DNA from: Rugalucina vietnamica
Taxonomy: Eukaryota > Mollusca > Bivalvia > Lucinida > Lucinidae
NCBI GenBank assembly: GCA_964017185.1
Contig: OZ024877.1
Coordinates: 4,876,006 to 4,940,005 of the forward strand
Reading direction: 5' to 3'
Length of the DNA stretch: 64,000 bases
This document shows, piece after piece, positions 38,801 to 53,400 of the stretch. Position 1 is the first letter of the stretch. Every line of letters starts with the position of its first letter. A program made the position numbers and the translations under genes. Under the pieces are notes generated by a model. The model made no database searches. It saw only the letters and a list, made by a program, of their open reading frames with translations, and was not told where the DNA came from.

Positions 38801-40321
38801 CATCTGAGCATTGTACAAAGGTGATCTAGATATTGACCTCTAGCCCCGCCCCCAGGCACGACCCCACGGGTCCCTTCACACTAAATCACAGAGGACCCTC
38901 ATATGCAGCAATGTTCCAAATATGAATGATTTCTGGTCAGTGACTATCAAGATATAACAATTTTAAAAACTTTAACCGAAAGTGTGACGCGGACGCGGAC
39001 GTACACGTAAACGCGGACGACCGAGGTGACAACAATAGCTCTGTGCACTTCGTGCAGGCGAGCTAATGAAACATGAATCACAGAAGGCTGATTAATGATA
39101 AATGAGCCGTCTCATGAGAAAACCAACAGTGTGCATATGCGAAACCAAAGACGCAGATCAGCTTCGTGGTGTCAGACCTGTTCAGAAGCCACTTTGTTGG
39201 TTTTCCCACGAGGCGGCTCAAATTATACGACTACTCACTAGGTTAGCATTTGAACCTATGGTTGAAATATTTACATCACCGTGTTAAGCCTAGGTCGGGT
39301 ACGGTCAAGTTGAAAAAGGAGGCGTTGATGATATACGTTGATGATATACGTTGTAAAAAAAGAGAAGATATGTCGCTGTTCACTTTCGGGTTGTTCTTAG
39401 CTATCTTTTCTCGGATAAGGACAGCAGGTACATATAAATAATTTAGTATAAATGAATTTAATTCAGCGTAGACCCTGTCACAGACTTAGCGTTATAAATA
39501 TGAATGGAATGTCTGTTATTTTGGTCAGTTATAATTAGTAATACGGCAATTCATATGATTAGGTAAAAGTAGGCAATGGTCAGGTTTACAGATCCTCCTA
39601 CCCCATAATGAGGTTTTATGACTATGCTTAAGAAAATCTTGAATTAAGAAATGACATCAAACAGTTATTTTGTTTATAACAATTTTATAAAATTTGCAGA
39701 CAGTTTCAAGATATAATCAATGTTGTTATCAAGAACGGTTTAAAGGTTCAGACTCTGATTATTCATATTTGCAAGTTTTGTCCAAAAACATGCCCATATA
39801 TACCTATATACATTACAGTTGAGAAGAAAATGTTCTTCATCCTCTATTTAATCGAAATCACATACAAATGTAAAAAATATCAATTATTTAACCTTATAAA
39901 TATGTTATCCTGCAAAACGAAACACCGCATTACAACAGAAAGCCCAGAATACACATCATCGAAAATATTGCAGTTAAGTGCCGGTCCCACTGAATCGTAC
40001 GATTGTATAATTATTAGTTTTGTGATAAGACTGCGCATGCAAAATATGTAACATGTTTTCCAACGTGTTTTAGCTTTTTCTAATTTACATAACATAACAT
40101 AATTTGGGGCCAAATTAATTGTTAGACAATCGTATGGCGATCTTAAGCGCAGTGGGGCCGGCACTTCAGTGGAGAATGTTGGTCAGTGTTACCGTCACCA
40201 GAAAATTCAAAGCCGGCGACTTGTCAGGGAAATAATCGAACATGTGAATTGCATAATCGCTGACGAATGCTTTTCAAATGTTTTTTTCTTTCTAACAGAT
40301 AATTTCGTTATCTTATTCTAG
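38801..40321. other. Intergenic or intronic DNA with one short MITE
   Basis: Contains a short M1 copy (39103-39220), which keeps both inverted ends but lacks the middle. Other open frames up to 94 codons (39880-40164, minus) have no domain. Confidence 0.5.
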
Positions 40322-40410
40322 ATTCTGCTACATGTCCCGATGGATTCAGAGCACATGGTTCATCCTGTTATTTATTTAGCCATGAAACTGCGACCTGGGC
40401 AGATGCAGTG
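40322..40410 (+). CDS. C-type lectin domain, exon 1
   Basis: Acceptor TTCTAG before 40322 and donor GTGAGT from 40411. It reads TCPDGFRAHGSSCYLFSHET, then ATWADAV, the standard opening of a C-type lectin domain (CPxGF...SCYxF...TWxDA). It enters after one base and leaves in phase 0, which fits the exon at 42140. The 5' exon(s) with signal peptide are not found between here and the Polinton. Confidence 0.72.
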
Positions 40411-41879
40411 GTGAGTTATAGTGTTATAAGTTATAATCTAGTGAGGTAGGGGTAAGTAGATATACTATTTCAATGATAGAACTTGTGCCAAAACCTGCTT
40501 TGACATTTTAAGAACCAGACGCGGAATCTACATAAGTTAAGCATCACCCTAACATTTTTCTAAATGTATTTTTCATTAAAAATAACTTCAAAACCACAAT
40601 AAATTAGTAAGGGTCTTTAACTCACGTCTATCCCTGACTGTTTAGGTCTGTCCGAATGGCTTTTTACCATGTCGCTCAAGTTATATGGTGTACTAAATAC
40701 ACCTACCCCTATTTTGGGAGGTTGCCTTTAAAAGTTGTATTAATGTCCCCTATATGATCGCAAATGGGTTTCTATATGCATGGAAAGAAAGTAGTATCAT
40801 GTTGTAAAAATGTCCCAAAAAAGTTTTCTTCTACCAAAGGTTAAATGGCAGTTACATGCTGATTCAGGCAAACGTGTTTTCTTGTTTATTAGCACGACGT
40901 TTTCACTATGTAACATGCCATTCTTTAAACGCCCATAACTGTTGATGTTTTAGAGATATTTATCTGAAATTTTCAGACTGATCATGGTTTTTAAATTGTA
41001 ACAAAATGGCATTATCTTTTTACGCTGTTTGGCGGATTAAAAATTACGCATTTTTCTGGCGGCCATCTTGGATTTATGCAAATTGCAAGCATTGTCCAAA
41101 GTTGACAGCCTGTCATTCAAGCCAGATTGGTTCTATGACACCCGTAAAGGACAAAGAAACAAAGAACTCCATAGCACTAAACATTTCGAGGTCAAAGTTA
41201 AAGCCTTTTAGCAGCGTCATATGGACTAGGAAACAGTGATTTTTGGCCATGTGGGGGTGTGTCTGCTTAAACAACGCCTACATGTTTACCTTAAGAACAA
41301 CCTCATCCGCGTTTACTTTAATTTATTACCAATATAACAAATAGCACAAATATTAAAAGAAAATATTTCTGTATTGAAGGTTTTACTGATTATTTCGGAA
41401 AATATTCAAGTGATGCTTAACTTTTGTCCGACTGTATATAATTGACTTTTAAATTGATCTGTGATACTGAGATGCAAGTTTTATTTCTTTTAAATGTGTA
41501 AATATGTAAGAATGTACAAACGTCGGTTTTATGGTCTCTCATAGCTCTAAACTAGAGCCTCTCACGCATAAAGTTTTAAATGTTTGTATTTTTAACTTTT
41601 TATGAGGTGAGACTTTAATAAATTATTTGTATTTGTATTTGTACATATAGCATGTGGAAACAAGCTACAAAATGCTATCAGTATCCTACATGTCTTGACA
41701 CAGTCGTCAAACAATTCGTACTTGTGCCGACTGTTCAGTGGGGAAATTCTTGATCTTTTTACCAGAAAATGTTTTATGAAATCACCCCACTAAATGAGTG
41801 ACACACTCCAGCTGGGAAAACTTCACAAATATTCTTTCGTTTGCGCAAAAAACAATTATATTAGTAGAAAAAAGACAAA

Positions 41880-42092
41880 TGAGCCGCCTCATGGGAAAAC
41901 CAACAATCTGCATAGGCGAAAACAAAGACGCAGATCAGCGCCTTTGTTTTCGCTACTCGGATAGTACAATACCTCTTCTCATTAAATCCGAAATTTCAAG
42001 CTTCTAGCTCTTTTCTGTGCTTGTACAGGCCGGTTTGTGTCGGACCTGGTCGGTCGGAAACCACATTGTTGGTTTTCCCACGAGGCGGCTCA
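41880..42092. repeat. Foldback MITE family M1, copy 3
   Basis: Inverted ends TGAGCCGCCTCATGGGAAAA and its mirror ending GAGGCGGCTCA at 42092. It lies in the lectin gene intron. Confidence 0.85.
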
Positions 42093-42139
42093 CTTATACG
42101 GTTTTCTAGGAAGTAACCAAAGCATAATTGCCATTTCAG

Positions 42140-42230
42140 TTGACCTGTCAGATGTTTGACAGCGACCTTGTTGAGATAGAAGATGCTACAGAGAACAACT
42201 ACCTTAAAAGTGTGGCCACAACTCTTGGCG
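42140..42230 (+). CDS. C-type lectin domain, exon 2
   Basis: Acceptor CATTTCAG before 42140; donor GTAGTT from 42231. The frame is TCQMFDSDLVEIEDATENNY, then LKSVATTLG, as expected after the first conserved Cys in C-type lectins (LVEIxxxxEN). It leaves in phase 1. A 42-bp T run begins 4 bp inside the intron (42235-42276). Confidence 0.72.
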
Positions 42231-42232
42231 GT

Positions 42233-42279
<47 letters not shown>

Positions 42280-42512
42280 CTAGAGTAAAAAAAACTTATT
42301 TTTGTATATGAGAGAATGAACGCGTGTTTTCGAATCAAACGAATATTCCCTGAAAAAGTATTCAACTAAGCATTTTATGGTCAGTTTATTTTCTAATTTG
42401 GTCTGTCACTTTTTTTTTTCTTTTTTTTTTAAATTTGGTCTGTATCATAAAACTACATGTATCTGAACAGTATAGTGCTACAACACATGTTACTTGTATA
42501 ATGGTTAATCAG

Positions 42513-42690
42513 GTGATGGTTGGTTAATCGGAGCCACAGACAATGCAGTTGATGGCGAATACGTATGGATGGTGGGCAGAACTAAACTGTCTCAGGTCTT
42601 CAACAACTGGGTGCCACTTGGCAGGCAGTATGGACAACAATAACAAAGACGAGGCATGTCTTGGGCTCTGGAGACATGTCATCAGGAAAA
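42513..42690 (+). pseudogene. C-type lectin domain, exon 3, frameshifted
   Basis: Acceptor TTAATCAG before 42513, phase 1. The frame reads GWLIGATDNAVDGEYVWMVG, then VFNNWVPLG, and stops at TAA shortly after. One frame over, the expected continuation DNNNKDEACLGLWRHV appears. The two parts are separated by a length that is not a multiple of three, so a one-base insertion (or equivalent) breaks the domain. The last part of the lectin fold (WNDxxC...ICE) is not found. The 3' limit is approximate. Confidence 0.65.
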
Positions 42691-42909
42691 CATGTCCGTG
42701 TATTGTATACCCCCTCATACCCCACCGCGGAGGCGGTTCTAACGTGTACCCACAATCTATGTTTTGAGCAAAAATAAGAAAAATATCATTTTTTTTTCCA
42801 ATGAAAACTTCAATTTTTTATGCTGAAAAAAATCTTTGTATATTGCATGGACGTGTTTTCGTAATGCAATTACAGCTGGGCTGATGTCAGCTGTGAGCAG
42901 TCTGTGATA

Positions 42910-43142
42910 TGAGCCGCCTCATGTGAAAGCCAACAATATGGTTTCCGAACAGGTCCGACACAAACCCACCTGTACAAGAACAGAAAAGAGCTAAAAGCTT
43001 GAAATTTCGGTTTTAAGTAGAAGGGGAATTGTTCTATCCGAGTAGCGAAAACAAAGGCGCTGATCAGCTGCTTCGCAATTACTGCGAAGCTGATCTGCGC
43101 CTTTGTTTTCGCCTTTGCAGATTGTTGGTTTTCCCATGCTCA
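42910..43142. repeat. Foldback MITE family M1, copy 4 (right end shortened)
   Basis: Starts TGAGCCGCCTCATGTGAAAG; the right end lacks the GAGGCGG part. It has the same internal palindrome around CTTCGCAATTACTGCGAAG. Confidence 0.8.
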
Positions 43143-43179
43143 ATTATATTGTTATTGCCAATGGTCGTACGTTTCTCAG

Positions 43180-43410
43180 TAACGAAAATTAAAATTCTGA
43201 TCTTCCCAAGGCGATACTACTGTTTGTGATTCTACTTGGTTTATATTTTGAATTTTGGGCTTTAAACACCTTATGCACGTTTTCATATATTTAGTCAAGC
43301 TAGTTCAGGTATAAACTGAGTGGCCACCTATTGGGAAATAACTGCTCACTCGGCTTATGATATGTTCCCTTAGTATATCTTTCTGATTGCGCCATTTCCT
43401 TATCATTGCC
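43180..43410 (+). repeat. Dispersed repeat family R1, copy d
   Basis: Shares AACTGAGTGGCCACCTATTG and TGCTCACTCGGCTTA with the other copies. Confidence 0.7.
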
Positions 43411-44380
43411 TACCTAACCGTTTTATTTCTTAAATATTACTTGTTTATGTGTGTTTTGAGTTCTATGATGACTGACTAGTCAAAATTTAGCTCTCTAAAA
43501 CAGTTACTGTTGACTGCAATTAGAGCAAGTCAGTGTCGAAGAAACTGACTCTGGCTTTGCGGTCTCTGCTCACGGGATTCTCTTTTCTGCATAATGAGCT
43601 GCTCCTTTGTTGATGAGAATTCTTTGACAGATCATGGACAGTCTGTTTACAAGACTCTATTGATATGTTGAAATTCCTTCAGCGAGCTTTGAGGGTGTCT
43701 TTGTAGCGTTTTCTTCTGGCCACCTTGAGAGCACTAAATACCTTCATATTTTTTTATTTCAGACCCACCTTTATTTTTAGACATAGGCTAATAATATCAT
43801 GTAGGTCAATAGTTCTTTTTTTTCATTGAAAAACTTAATTCTGTTATGAGACCGACTATGAAAGCTTCTACTCTGCTCTCAATGGTTACGCTATTGATAG
43901 TGCACTGTAAAATGCTGTTATCCCATCACACTCTCTGATTTACAAACCTAATGTATCAAGGCTATCTTTTTCAGGAAGTTACCTACAGGGACAGTAGTAG
44001 GCTGAGCTGGATATGGTGACGACACTGAAAATTAGAAATAATCGTATTTTAAAACATGTATTATCTATTATCAAAAAGAATAGTTAACACAGAACTGAAT
44101 TCAAAGAAGAGATGAAAAACAACTGTTACATACGGTTCAATAATATTGATTCTTTGTAAAACTATTTCTTGTATCAAAGGGGAGTAACACTGATTATATA
44201 TTTCATTTATATTATTCTATTTTGTTCTAGTATTTAAAGAACTTTGTAGAAGAATGTCATTGATTATTTTTATCACTGTTATATAATTTAGAAGTATAGA
44301 AAATTCTATGAGCACCTTATAGACAATTCCAGATGAAACTGGAATGAATATTTTATCACCATTAGATAAAAATATATTTA
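43411..44380. other. No gene seen
   Basis: AT-rich DNA without long frames, between the R1 copy and the satellite-bearing element. Confidence 0.5.
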
Positions 44381-44449
44381 AACTACAGCTGGGGTTAATT
44401 CTCAAAAATGGAGACATTCTCTCGATCGGGAGACACTGCCATAGAGTGT

Positions 44450-47400
44450 AAGGTAGCAATCCACAGTTTTAGGAGCATTTTTCAGTTAATTTTGCTAGAT
44501 CCGCCAAAATTGATAATAGCTCTGTCAAATCTGGTGAACAATCCGATTTCTCCCATAAAATCATTAAATCAAATGTCTAACAACAAAATAACATCATTTA
44601 GATTGCCTAGAACTGACTATCACCCTACCTGTATTGGGGATATTTTCCCCTACCCCCTCTTTCAGACCAGTGAATTTTCGTAAAATATGCCTGAAGTCTG
44701 GGCCCCCATGCATATTCTGTGCAAAAGGAAGCCCCATAGACCTCATGCAAATACTTAGAGAATCGACCCAGGATCATAATGAGCAGTGCACAAATATGTG
44801 CCATCCATCTACTTTTTTCGCTATTTGTGAACAAAGATAACCCCTGCAAAAACGACAGTGAAGAGCGTCACCGGCTATGACTGGCGAACGATCCGGGATC
44901 CTTATATAATCCCGGTTTTTACCAGTCTAAAAATAGAAAATAAGTATTTTTCACATGTTTGAGGCATAATTGATCCGATTTGGGGAAAGATGTCGGCAAA
45001 TTATTGAAAGATGATAATTTACAGCCCAATTTCATGCCCTACCCCTTAATATTGAAATTTTTGGCCCACCTCAAAAGTACGAAACTGTGAATGGAACCTT
45101 AAAGCAAAACCTTTTGCTCTAGTTTCTGGCAATTTTCGTCTAAAACTATTCTTTAACATAATTCCAATTAAATTCAGGCAAAGAAAGTGGATTTGCATTA
45201 AAACTGGCCTTTCAGGAGGATTCAGAACGAGTCATATGCTTTCGAGGCATTTTTAGGTCGATTTTTGAGGAATGGAGCCCCAACTAACCGCATCCAGCTT
45301 TACTCACTCTGTGGTCGTGCGAGTGACCAAAAGATCACGAAACAGTTATGTCCATATATTGGGCCACCTGATCAAAGAAAACTGAGACCTTGAAATGGAA
45401 ATTAAAAAAATCGGTTATTGCTTTAAGGTAGCAATCCACAGTTTTAGGAGCATTTTTCAGTTAATTTTGCTAGATCCGCCAAAATTGATAATAGCTCTGT
45501 CAAATCTGGTGAACAATCCGATTTCTCCCATAAAATCATTAAATCAAATGTCTAACAACAAAATAACATCATTTAGATTGCCTAGAACTGACTATCACCC
45601 TACCTGTATTGGGGATATTTTCCCCTACCCCCTCTTTCAGACCAGTGAATTTTCGTAAAATATGCCTGAAGTCTGGGCCCCCATGCATATTCTGTGCAAA
45701 AGGAAGCCCCATAGACCTCATGCAAATACTTAGAGAATCGACCCAGGATCATAATGAGCAGTGCACAAATATGTGCCATCCATCTACTTTTTTCGCTATT
45801 TGTGAACAAAGATAACCCCTGCAAAAACGACAGTGAAGAGCGTCACCGGCTATGACTGGCGAACGATCCGGGATCCTTATATAATCCCGGTTTTTACCAG
45901 TCTAAAAATAGAAAATAAGTATTTTTCACATGTTTGAGGCATAATTGATCCGATTTGGGGAAAGATGTCGGCAAATTATTGAAAGATGATAATTTACAGC
46001 CCAATTTCATGCCCTACCCCTTAATATTGAAATTTTTGGCCCACCTCAAAAGTACGAAACTGTGAATGGAACCTTAAAGCAAAACCTTTTGCTCTAGTTT
46101 CTGGCAATTTTCGTCTAAAACTATTCTTTAACATAATTCCAATTAAATTCAGGCAAAGAAAGTGGATTTGCATTAAAACTGGCCTTTCAGGAGGATTCAG
46201 AACGAGTCATATGCTTTCGAGGCATTTTTAGGTCGATTTTTGAGGAATGGAGCCCCAACTAACCGCATCCAGCTTTACTCACTCTGTGGTCGTGCGAGTG
46301 ACCAAAAGATCACGAAACAGTTATGTCCATATATTGGGCCACCTGATCAAAGAAAACTGAGACCTTGAAATGGAAATTAAAAAAATCGGTTATTGCTTTA
46401 AGGTAGCAATCCACAGTTTTAGGAGCATTTTTCAGTTAATTTTGCTAGATCCGCCAAAATTGATAATAGCTCTGTCAAATCTGGTGAACAATCCGATTTC
46501 TCCCATAAAATCATTAAATCAAATGTCTAACAACAAAATAACATCATTTAGATTGCCTAGAACTGACTATCACCCTACCTGTATTGGGGATATTTTCCCC
46601 TACCCCCTCTTTCAGACCAGTGAATTTTCGTAAAATATGCCTGAAGTCTGGGCCCCCATGCATATTCTGTGCAAAAGGAAGCCCCATAGACCTCATGCAA
46701 ATACTTAGAGAATCGACCCAGGATCATAATGAGCAGTGCACAAATATGTGCCATCCATCTACTTTTTTCGCTATTTGTGAACAAAGATAACCCCTGCAAA
46801 AACGACAGTGAAGAGCGTCACCGGCTATGACTGGCGAACGATCCGGGATCCTTATATAATCCCGGTTTTTACCAGTCTAAAAATAGAAAATAAGTATTTT
46901 TCACATGTTTGAGGCATAATTGATCCGATTTGGGGAAAGATGTCGGCAAATTATTGAAAGATGATAATTTACAGCCCAATTTCATGCCCTACCCCTTAAT
47001 ATTGAAATTTTTGGCCCACCTCAAAAGTACGAAACTGTGAATGGAACCTTAAAGCAAAACCTTTTGCTCTAGTTTCTGGCAATTTTCGTCTAAAACTATT
47101 CTTTAACATAATTCCAATTAAATTCAGGCAAAGAAAGTGGATTTGCATTAAAACTGGCCTTTCAGGAGGATTCAGAACGAGTCATATGCTTTCGAGGCAT
47201 TTTTAGGTCGATTTTTGAGGAATGGAGCCCCAACTAACCGCATCCAGCTTTACTCACTCTGTGGTCGTGCGAGTGACCAAAAGATCACGAAACAGTTATG
47301 TCCATATATTGGGCCACCTGATCAAAGAAAACTGAGACCTTGAAATGGAAATTAAAAAAATCGGTTATTGCTTTAAGGTAGCAATCCACAGTTTTAGGAG

Positions 47401-50400
47401 CATTTTTCAGTTAATTTTGCTAGATCCGCCAAAATTGATAATAGCTCTGTCAAATCTGGTGAACAATCCGATTTCTCCCATAAAATCATTAAATCAAATG
47501 TCTAACAACAAAATAACATCATTTAGATTGCCTAGAACTGACTATCACCCTACCTGTATTGGGGATATTTTCCCCTACCCCCTCTTTCAGACCAGTGAAT
47601 TTTCGTAAAATATGCCTGAAGTCTGGGCCCCCATGCATATTCTGTGCAAAAGGAAGCCCCATAGACCTCATGCAAATACTTAGAGAATCGACCCAGGATC
47701 ATAATGAGCAGTGCACAAATATGTGCCATCCATCTACTTTTTTCGCTATTTGTGAACAAAGATAACCCCTGCAAAAACGACAGTGAAGAGCGTCACCGGC
47801 TATGACTGGCGAACGATCCGGGATCCTTATATAATCCCGGTTTTTACCAGTCTAAAAATAGAAAATAAGTATTTTTCACATGTTTGAGGCATAATTGATC
47901 CGATTTGGGGAAAGATGTCGGCAAATTATTGAAAGATGATAATTTACAGCCCAATTTCATGCCCTACCCCTTAATATTGAAATTTTTGGCCCACCTCAAA
48001 AGTACGAAACTGTGAATGGAACCTTAAAGCAAAACCTTTTGCTCTAGTTTCTGGCAAGTTTCGTCTAAAACTATTCTTTAACATAATTCCAATTAAATTC
48101 AGGCAAAGAAAGTGGATTTGCATTAAAACTGGCCTTTCAGGAGGATTCAGAACGAGTCATATGCTTTCGAGGCATTTTTAGGTCGATTTTTGAGGAATGG
48201 AGCCCCAACTAACCGCATCCAGCTTTACTCACTCTGTGGTCGTGCGAGTGACCAAAAGATCACGAAACAGTTATGTCCATATATTGGGCCACCTGATCAA
48301 AGAAAACTGAGACCTTGAAATGGAAATTAAAAAAATCGGTTATTGCTTTAAGGTAGCAATCCACAGTTTTAGGAGCATTTTTCAGTTAATTTTGCTAGAT
48401 CCGCCAAAATTGATAATAGCTCTGTCAAATCTGGTGAACAATCCGATTTCTCCCATAAAATCATTAAATCAAATGTCTAACAACAAAATAACATCATTTA
48501 GATTGCCTAGAACTGACTATCACCCTACCTGTATTGGGGATATTTTCCCCTACCCCCTCTTTCAGACCAGTGAATTTTCGTAAAATATGCCTGAAGTCTG
48601 GGCCCCCATGCATATTCTGTGCAAAAGGAAGCCCCATAGACCTCATGCAAATACTTAGAGAATCGACCCAGGATCATAATGAGCAGTGCACAAATATGTG
48701 CCATCCATCTACTTTTTTCGCTATTTGTGAACAAAGATAACCCCTGCAAAAACGACAGTGAAGAGCGTCACCGGCTATGACTGGCGAACGATCCGGGATC
48801 CTTATATAATCCCGGTTTTTACCAGTCTAAAAATAGAAAATAAGTATTTTTCACATGTTTGAGGCATAATTGATCCGATTTGGGGAAAGATGTCGGCAAA
48901 TTATTGAAAGATGATAATTTACAGCCCAATTTCATGCCCTACCCCTTAATATTGAAATTTTTGGCCCACCTCAAAAGTACGAAACTGTGAATGGAACCTT
49001 AAAGCAAAACCTTTTGCTCTAGTTTCTGGCAATTTTCGTCTAAAACTATTCTTTAACATAATTCCAATTAAATTCAGGCAAAGAAAGTGGATTTGCATTA
49101 AAACTGGCCTTTCAGGAGGATTCAGAACGAGTCATATGCTTTCGAGGCATTTTTAGGTCGATTTTTGAGGAATGGAGCCCCAACTAACCGCATCCAGCTT
49201 TACTCACTCTGTGGTCGTGCGAGTGACCAAAAGATCACGAAACAGTTATGTCCATATATTGGGCCACCTGATCAAAGAAAACTGAGACCTTGAAATGGAA
49301 ATTAAAAAAATCGGTTATTGCTTTAAGGTAGCAATCCACAGTTTTAGGAGCATTTTTCAGTTAATTTTGCTAGATCCGCCAAAATTGATAATAGCTCTGT
49401 CAAATCTGGTGAACAATCCGATTTCTCCCATAAAATCATTAAATCAAATGTCTAACAACAAAATAACATCATTTAGATTGCCTAGAACTGACTATCACCC
49501 TACCTGTATTGGGGATATTTTCCCCTACCCCCTCTTTCAGACCAGTGAATTTTCGTAAAATATGCCTGAAGTCTGGGCCCCCATGCATATTCTGTGCAAA
49601 AGGAAGCCCCATAGACCTCATGCAAATACTTAGAGAATCGACCCAGGATCATAATGAGCAGTGCACAAATATGTGCCATCCATCTACTTTTTTCGCTATT
49701 TGTGAACAAAGATAACCCCTGCAAAAACGACAGTGAAGAGCGTCACCGGCTATGACTGGCGAACGATCCGGGATCCTTATATAATCCCGGTTTTTACCAG
49801 TCTAAAAATAGAAAATAAGTATTTTTCACATGTTTGAGGCATAATTGATCCGATTTGGGGAAAGATGTCGGCAAATTATTGAAAGATGATAATTTACAGC
49901 CCAATTTCATGCCCTACCCCTTAATATTGAAATTTTTGGCCCACCTCAAAAGTACGAAACTGTGAATGGAACCTTAAAGCAAAACCTTTTGCTCTAGTTT
50001 CTGGCAATTTTCGTCTAAAACTATTCTTTAACATAATTCCAATTAAATTCAGGCAAAGAAAGTGGATTTGCATTAAAACTGGCCTTTCAGGAGGATTCAG
50101 AACGAGTCATATGCTTTCGAGGCATTTTTAGGTCGATTTTTGAGGAATGGAGCCCCAACTAACCGCATCCAGCTTTACTCACTCTGTGGTCGTGCGAGTG
50201 ACCAAAAGATCACGAAACAGTTATGTCCATATATTGGGCCACCTGATCAAAGAAAACTGAGACCTTGAAATGGAAATTAAAAAAATCGGTTATTGCTTTA
50301 AGGTAGCAATCCACAGTTTTAGGAGCATTTTTCAGTTAATTTTGCTAGATCCGCCAAAATTGATAATAGCTCTGTCAAATCTGGTGAACAATCCGATTTC

Positions 50401-53400
50401 TCCCATAAAATCATTAAATCAAATGTCTAACAACAAAATAACATCATTTAGATTGCCTAGAACTGACTATCACCCTACCTGTATTGGGGATATTTTCCCC
50501 TACCCCCTCTTTCAGACCAGTGAATTTTCGTAAAATATGCCTGAAGTCTGGGCCCCCATGCATATTCTGTGCAAAAGGAAGCCCCATAGACCTCATGCAA
50601 ATACTTAGAGAATCGACCCAGGATCATAATGAGCAGTGCACAAATATGTGCCATCCATCTACTTTTTTCGCTATTTGTGAACAAAGATAACCCCTGCAAA
50701 AACGACAGTGAAGAGCGTCACCGGCTATGACTGGCGAACGATCCGGGATCCTTATATAATCCCGGTTTTTACCAGTCTAAAAATAGAAAATAAGTATTTT
50801 TCACATGTTTGAGGCATAATTGATCCGATTTGGGGAAAGATGTCGGCAAATTATTGAAAGATGATAATTTACAGCCCAATTTCATGCCCTACCCCTTAAT
50901 ATTGAAATTTTTGGCCCACCTCAAAAGTACGAAACTGTGAATGGAACCTTAAAGCAAAACCTTTTGCTCTAGTTTCTGGCAAGTTTCGTCTAAAACTATT
51001 CTTTAACATAATTCCAATTAAATTCAGGCAAAGAAAGTGGATTTGCATTAAAACTGGCCTTTCAGGAGGATTCAGAACGAGTCATATGCTTTCGAGGCAT
51101 TTTTAGGTCGATTTTTGAGGAATGGAGCCCCAACTAACCGCATCCAGCTTTACTCACTCTGTGGTCGTGCGAGTGACCAAAAGATCACGAAACAGTTATG
51201 TCCATATATTGGGCCACCTGATCAAAGAAAACTGAGACCTTGAAATGGAAATTAAAAAAATCGGTTATTGCTTTAAAGCAAAACCTTTTGCTCTAGTTTC
51301 TGGCAATTTTCGTCTAAAACTATTCTTTAACATAATTCCAATTAAATTCAGGCAAAGAAAGTGGATTTGCATTAAAACTGGCCTTTCAGGAGGATTCAGA
51401 ACGAGTCATATGCTTTCGAGGCATTTTAGGTCGATTTTTGAGGAATGGAGCCCCAACTAACCGCATCCAGCTTTACTCACTCTGTGGTCGTGCGAGTGAC
51501 CAAAAGATCACGAAACAGTTATGTCCATATATTGGGCCACCTGATCAAAGAAAACTGAGACCTTGAAATGGAAATTAAAAAAATCGGTTATTGCTTTAAG
51601 GTAGCAATCCACAGTTTTAGGAGCATTTTTCAGTTAATTTTGCTAGATCCGCCAAAATTGATAATAGCTCTTTCAAATCTGGTGAACAATCCGATTTCTC
51701 CCATAAAATCATTAAATCAAATGTCTAACAACAAAATAACATCATTTAGATTGCCTAGAACTGACTATCACCCTACCTGTATTGGGGATATTTTCCCCTA
51801 CCCCCTCTTTCAGACCAGTGAATTTTCGTAAAATATGCCTGAAGTCTGGGCCCCCATGCATATTCTGTGCAAAAGGAAGCCCCATAGACCTCATGCAAAT
51901 ACTTAGAGAATCGACCCAGGATCATAATGAGCAGTGCACAAATATGTGCCATCCATCTACTTTTTTCGCTATTTGTGAACAAAGATAACCCCTGCAAAAA
52001 CGACAGTGAAGAGCGTCACCGGCTATGACTGGCGAACGATCCGGGATCCTTATATAATCCCGGTTTTTACCAGTCTAAAAATAGAAAATAAGTATTTTTC
52101 ACATGTTTGAGGCATAATTGATCCGATTTGGGGAAAGATGTCGGCAAATTATTGAAAGATGATAATTTACAGCCCAATTTCATGCCCTACCCCTTAATAT
52201 TGAAATTTTTGGCCCACCTCAAAAGTACGAAACTGTGAATGGAACCTTAAAGCAAAACCTTTTGCTCTAGTTTCTGGCAATTTTCGTCTAAAACTATTCT
52301 TTAACATAATTCCAATTAAATTCAGGCAAAGAAAGTGGATTTGCATTAAAACTGGCCTTTCAGGAGGATTCAGAACGAGTCATATGCTTTCGAGGCATTT
52401 TTAGGTCGATTTTTGAGGAATGGAGCCCCAACTAACCGCATCCAGCTTTACTCACTCTGTGGTCGTGCGAGTGACCAAAAGATCACGAAACAGTTATGTC
52501 CATATATTGGGCCACCTGATCAAAGAAAACTGAGACCTTGAAATGGAAATTAAAAAAATCGGTTATTGCTTTAAGGTAGCAATCCACAGTTTTAGGAGCA
52601 TTTTTCAGTTAATTTTGCTAGATCCGCCAAAATTGATAATAGCTCTGTCAAATCTGGTGAACAATCCGATTTCTCCCATAAAATCATTAAATCAAATGTC
52701 TAACAACAAAATAACATCATTTAGATTGCCTAGAACTGACTATCACCCTACCTGTATTGGGGATATTTTCCCCTACCCCCTCTTTCAGACCAGTGAATTT
52801 TCGTAAAATATGCCTGAAGTCTGGGCCCCCATGCATATTCTGTGCAAAAGGAAGCCCCATAGACCTCATGCAAATACTTAGAGAATCGACCCAGGATCAT
52901 AATGAGCAGTGCACAAATATGTGCCATCCATCTACTTTTTTCGCTATTTGTGAACAAAGATAACCCCTGCAAAAACGACAGTGAAGAGCGTCACCGGCTA
53001 TGACTGGCGAACGATCCGGGATCCTTATATAATCCCGGTTTTTACCAGTCTAAAAATAGAAAATAAGTATTTTTCACATGTTTGAGGCATAATTGATCCG
53101 ATTTGGGGAAAGATGTCGGCAAATTATTGAAAGATGATAATTTACAGCCCAATTTCATGCCCTACCCCTTAATATTGAAATTTTTGGCCCACCTCAAAAG
53201 TACGAAACTGTGAATGGAACCTTAAAGCAAAACCTTTTGCTCTAGTTTCTGGCAATTTTCGTCTAAAACTATTCTTTAACATAATTCCAATTAAATTCAG
53301 GCAAAGAAAGTGGATTTGCATTAAAACTGGCCTTTCAGGAGGATTCAGAACGAGTCATATGCTTTCGAGGCATTTTAGGTCGATTTTTGAGGAATGGAGC

